A stretch of DNA of 7,969 nt, taken from NCBI GenBank assembly GCA_016872075.1, contig VHBF01000021.1, forward strand, positions 1 through 7,969. Direction: 5' to 3'. The notes beneath the pieces were generated by a model that saw only the letters and a list, made by a program, of their open reading frames with translations, did not search any database and had not been told where the DNA came from. A program made the position numbers and the translations under genes. How positions within the stretch are numbered: position 1 is the first letter of the stretch; each line of letters begins with the position of its first letter. The stretch is from Bacillota bacterium (GTDB lineage Bacteria > Bacillota_I > Bacilli_A > RFN20 > CAG-826). Shown here one piece after another: positions 6,220 to 7,969 of this stretch.

Positions 6220-6624
6220 ATGCCAACCCAAGGTAGAGATAATGTACATGGTAAAGGTGGGATGCGCTTCAAGGCCCCGTTTACCAAAAGCAAGTATGAC
6301 AATCAATTACGGAATTTAGTGTCCACACTCATCACCGAAGAAAAAGTGGTGGTGACAGGCCAAATGGCTCAAGGGCTTGTTACCCTTGCCGATCGCTTAA
6401 TTACCTATGCCAAAAAAGGTGATTTACACAATCGTCGGTTAGCGGCAAGTGTCGTGCGTCAATACATCGCTGATGAAGCCAATGGTGTGCTTGCACTCAA
6501 TAAACTTTTTTCAGAATTAGGCCCGCGTTATGCCACTCGTAAAGGTGGTTATACTCGCAGACTAAAAATGGCCCCGCGTCTTGGTGATAATGCCAAACGT
6601 GTCTTGGTCGAATTCGTTAAGTAA
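6220..6624 (+). CDS. rplQ: 50S ribosomal protein L17, divergent N-terminus
   Basis: L17 sits near the polypeptide exit tunnel of the large subunit. The product is 134 residues (B. subtilis 120). The identification rests on LRNLVSTLITEEKVVVTGQM (30-49), YAKKGDLHNRRLAAS (63-77), KLFSELGPRY (95-104), GGYTRRLKMAPRLGD (109-123) and a final LVEFV, plus its position after rpoA. The amino end is unusual. The family's near-invariant K-L-G-R...H/Q-R block is replaced by FKAPFTKSKYDNQ, and the T-T-x-x-(K/R)-A-K segment reads V-T-G-Q-M-A-Q. The ATG at 6220 has a strong ribosome binding site. Starting at M15 (6262) would give exactly 120 residues and align with typical starts, so residues 1-14 are either a true extension or the start is ambiguous. 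It ends 5 bases before a strong terminator. Confidence 0.93.
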   Translation: MPTQGRDNVHGKGGMRFKAPFTKSKYDNQLRNLVSTLITEEKVVVTGQMAQGLVTLADRLITYAKKGDLHNRRLAASVVRQYIADEANGVLALNKLFSELGPRYATRKGGYTRRLKMAPRLGDNAKRVLVEFVK

Positions 6625-6628
6625 GTTT

Positions 6629-6656
6629 AAAAACCTTGGATAACCAAGGTTTTTTT
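6629..6656 (+). terminator. Rho-independent terminator of the spc/alpha transcription unit
   Basis: AAAAACCTTGG (6629-6639) and CCAAGGTTTTT (6644-6654) form a perfect 11-bp stem with a 4-base loop (ATAA); the T run continues to 6656. It starts 5 bases after the rplQ stop. The GC part of the stem is only CCTTGG, so some readthrough into the next gene is possible. The A tract and T tract also make it a potential terminator on the opposite strand. Confidence 0.9.
6646..6649 (+). promoter_or_regulatory. Possible ribosome binding site of the HAD gene, inside the terminator
   Basis: AAGG is the only purine-rich match upstream of the ATG at 6660 (10 bases away). It lies in the 3' arm of the terminator hairpin. 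If transcription reads through, the folded hairpin would hide it. No other candidate is seen, so the assignment is weak. Confidence 0.4.
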
Positions 6657-6659
6657 CTC

Positions 6660-7343
6660 ATGATTAAACATTGGATATTTGACCTCGATGGCACCTTACT
6701 GGATACCGCTCCTGATCTTGCTCGGGCAATACAGGATACACTTTTAGCATTCAACCTTCCTTCCGTTACGCTAGAAGAAACCAAATCCTTTATTGGTGGC
6801 GGCGCTAGGCAATTTGTCAAAGCAGCTTTAAAAGGCAAGGGTGAAGATCCTGCATTTTTTGAGACTTTTTATTCCGCTTACATGGTTCGATATGAAGCTT
6901 ATCAACTTGGCAATGCAAGAATTTATCCAGGCATCAAAGAAGTTTTACTCTCCATGAAAAATCGTAAGCATCATGGTTATGTATTTTCCAACAAACCTCA
7001 TCATTTAACGGTGCAATTAATTCAACATGTCTTCCCTGGTGTGTTTACAGGGGTTCATGGGCATGTTCCTGGAACCTTACCAAAACCTGATCGGACAATG
7101 TTTGATTTGTTTGCAAAATCACATCACCTTGATTTAAAACAAGCGGTCATGATTGGCGATGCCCCCCCTGATATTTTGTTTGCGCAAAAAATTGGAATTC
7201 CTTGTATTGCTTTAAGTTATGGATACACGGATATAAACGTCCTTAAACAACATCGACCTGATTTACTCGTTTCCTCTGCTGATCAAATTATCCCTGCGAT
7301 TCAAACTTTAGAAAAAAGATTACGAATATCACCTGAGAAGTGA
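6660..7343 (+). CDS. HAD-superfamily phosphatase, phosphoglycolate-phosphatase-like
   Basis: The 227-residue protein has the full set of haloacid-dehalogenase-fold motifs. Motif I is FDLDGTLLDT, with nucleophile D8 and acid/base D10. Motif II is VFSNKP (S110), motif III is LPKPD (K142), and motif IV is MIGDAPPDI (D167 and D171). A helical cap (type C1) fills about residues 17-88. The Gph/PpaX branch, which hydrolyses phosphoglycolate or pyrophosphate, is the nearest fit by motif style and length, but substrate cannot be read from sequence. The start at 6660 puts MIKHWIFDLDG at the amino end, normal for the family. An in-frame TTG at 6636 lies inside the terminator and is rejected. It follows the terminator immediately and ends in tandem TGA codons. 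Confidence 0.9.
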   Translation: MIKHWIFDLDGTLLDTAPDLARAIQDTLLAFNLPSVTLEETKSFIGGGARQFVKAALKGKGEDPAFFETFYSAYMVRYEAYQLGNARIYPGIKEVLLSMKNRKHHGYVFSNKPHHLTVQLIQHVFPGVFTGVHGHVPGTLPKPDRTMFDLFAKSHHLDLKQAVMIGDAPPDILFAQKIGIPCIALSYGYTDINVLKQHRPDLLVSSADQIIPAIQTLEKRLRISPEK

Positions 7344-7353
7344 TGAAGTCGTC

Positions 7354-7969
7354 TTAAATTTTAACCGATAGATTTTCTTTTAATGCTTGAAGGAGTTTTG
7401 TTTTTTCAGCTTGTGAGACATATATTTTTTGATTCATCACTTGATAACGTTCTCGGCGAATGACGTCAAGGATGGCACGATAAAGCACCAAACTCGCGTG
7501 TAACGAAAAACGAATATCGTTTGGAAAAAAAGCGATCCAAGTTTCTGCTTCTTGATAATTTGCTTCCGCAACTTTAGCGATATTTTCCCATAGATTGATC
7601 AATGCAGGATTGATATGTTGGGCTTTTAAATCCTTATCGGTATACCCATATTTTTTCATCAACACACTAGGCAAATATATTCGATCACGACGATAATCTT
7701 CGCCAATATCTCTGAGAATATTGGTTAACTGAAACGCTCGGCCTAAGCTGACGGCAAACGGTGTTAAATCCTTTTGGGAGTTTGGCGCTAACATCGGCAG
7801 TAACATTTTACCCACGCTACTTGCAACCAAATCTGCATACTTTAAAAGTTGATCCATGGTTTCAATTCGCACAGGATGGGCATCAAATTCTTGACCTTCA
7901 ATCATTTCATAAAAAGGAATAAAGGCTTTTTCATCTGCATAAAAGCGTTTGCGCGTATCATCAAGTGCA
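7354..7969 (-). CDS. Phytoene/squalene synthase family protein (5' end outside window)
   Basis: Such enzymes join two prenyl diphosphates head to head, giving phytoene, dehydrosqualene or squalene for carotenoids or hopanoids. The frame stays open to the right edge (codon boundary at 7968). An internal ATG at 7905 is not the start, because the residues before it (ALDDTRKRFYADEKAFIPFY) continue the family fold. About 204 C-terminal residues are visible. They include PFYEMIEGQEFD, the VASSVG segment, and the second aspartate-rich motif QLTNILRDIGEDYRRDRIYL, with both D residues of the D-x-x-x-D set, followed by the LP of RIYLP. The first D-x-x-x-D motif is off the window. Product specificity (CrtB, CrtM or HpnC/D-like) cannot be decided. 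It converges on the HAD gene with a 10-base gap and no clear shared terminator. Confidence 0.9.
   Translation of the reverse strand, partial: ALDDTRKRFYADEKAFIPFYEMIEGQEFDAHPVRIETMDQLLKYADLVASSVGKMLLPMLAPNSQKDLTPFAVSLGRAFQLTNILRDIGEDYRRDRIYLPSVLMKKYGYTDKDLKAQHINPALINLWENIAKVAEANYQEAETWIAFFPNDIRFSLHASLVLYRAILDVIRRERYQVMNQKIYVSQAEKTKLLQALKENLSVKI

Noticed and set aside
6604..6632. Possible promoter TTGGTC with a TTAAAA -10-like box at 17-base spacing before the HAD gene
   Set aside because: Both boxes are poor matches and the start site would fall inside the terminator; not supportable without transcript data.
6636..6659. TTG start for the HAD gene
   Set aside because: It lies within the terminator stem and would put eight extra residues, plus a hairpin, before a typical family start.
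3250..7346. Recoding of TGA as tryptophan, as in Mycoplasma
   Set aside because: TGA ends adk at exactly the expected 217 residues in an ATGA overlap and ends the HAD gene as a tandem stop; visible tryptophans in the conserved genes use TGG.
1..7969. Search for a defence, mobile or secretion-effector system
   Set aside because: All of the window is accounted for by housekeeping genes, one phosphatase and one isoprenoid synthase; no integrase, transposase, terminal repeats or tRNA-linked duplications were seen.

Overview
The window is the downstream half of a bacterial ribosomal-protein supercluster (spc operon into alpha operon), followed by two accessory genes. Its gene content and motifs point to a low-to-moderate GC Gram-positive (Bacillota), possibly a mollicute-like or Erysipelotrichia-like lineage. 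The evidence is strong AAGGAG-type ribosome binding sites, a 217-residue adenylate kinase with a Bacillus-type Cys3-Asp zinc site, a Bacillus-like RpoA, no rpmD between rpsE and rplO, and a phytoene/squalene-synthase-family gene nearby. TGA is used as a stop (adk and the HAD gene), which argues against the Mycoplasma/Spiroplasma code. The taxonomic placement is inference.

Layout: positions 1-6624 hold twelve genes on the + strand with gaps of 30 bases or less or short overlaps: 3' end of rplR (L18), rpsE (S5), rplO (L15), secY, adk, map, infA (IF-1), rpmJ (L36), rpsM (S13), rpsK (S11), rpoA and rplQ (L17). They look like one transcription unit that enters from the left and ends at a near-perfect Rho-independent terminator at 6629-6656. 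The terminator is followed, with almost no leader, by a HAD-superfamily phosphatase (6660-7343, +). A phytoene/squalene-synthase-family gene then runs in from the right edge on the - strand (7354-7969, 5' end outside the window). It meets the phosphatase tail to tail with a 10-base gap.

How the genes work together: the cluster co-produces ribosomal subunits, the initiation factor IF-1, the RNA polymerase alpha subunit, the SecY translocon channel, the N-terminal methionine-removing enzyme and the nucleotide kinase. secY, adk and map are joined by start/stop overlaps and look translationally coupled. The HAD phosphatase and the isoprenoid synthase are unrelated to translation and mark the end of the conserved block.

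I see no mobile element, CRISPR array, RNA gene or undescribed multi-gene system here. The points of interest are details: a missing rpmD, a divergent L17 amino end, low-complexity basic tails on S5 and S11, and a terminator whose 3' arm contains the best ribosome binding site for the next gene. No gene-free stretch exceeds about 40 bases.
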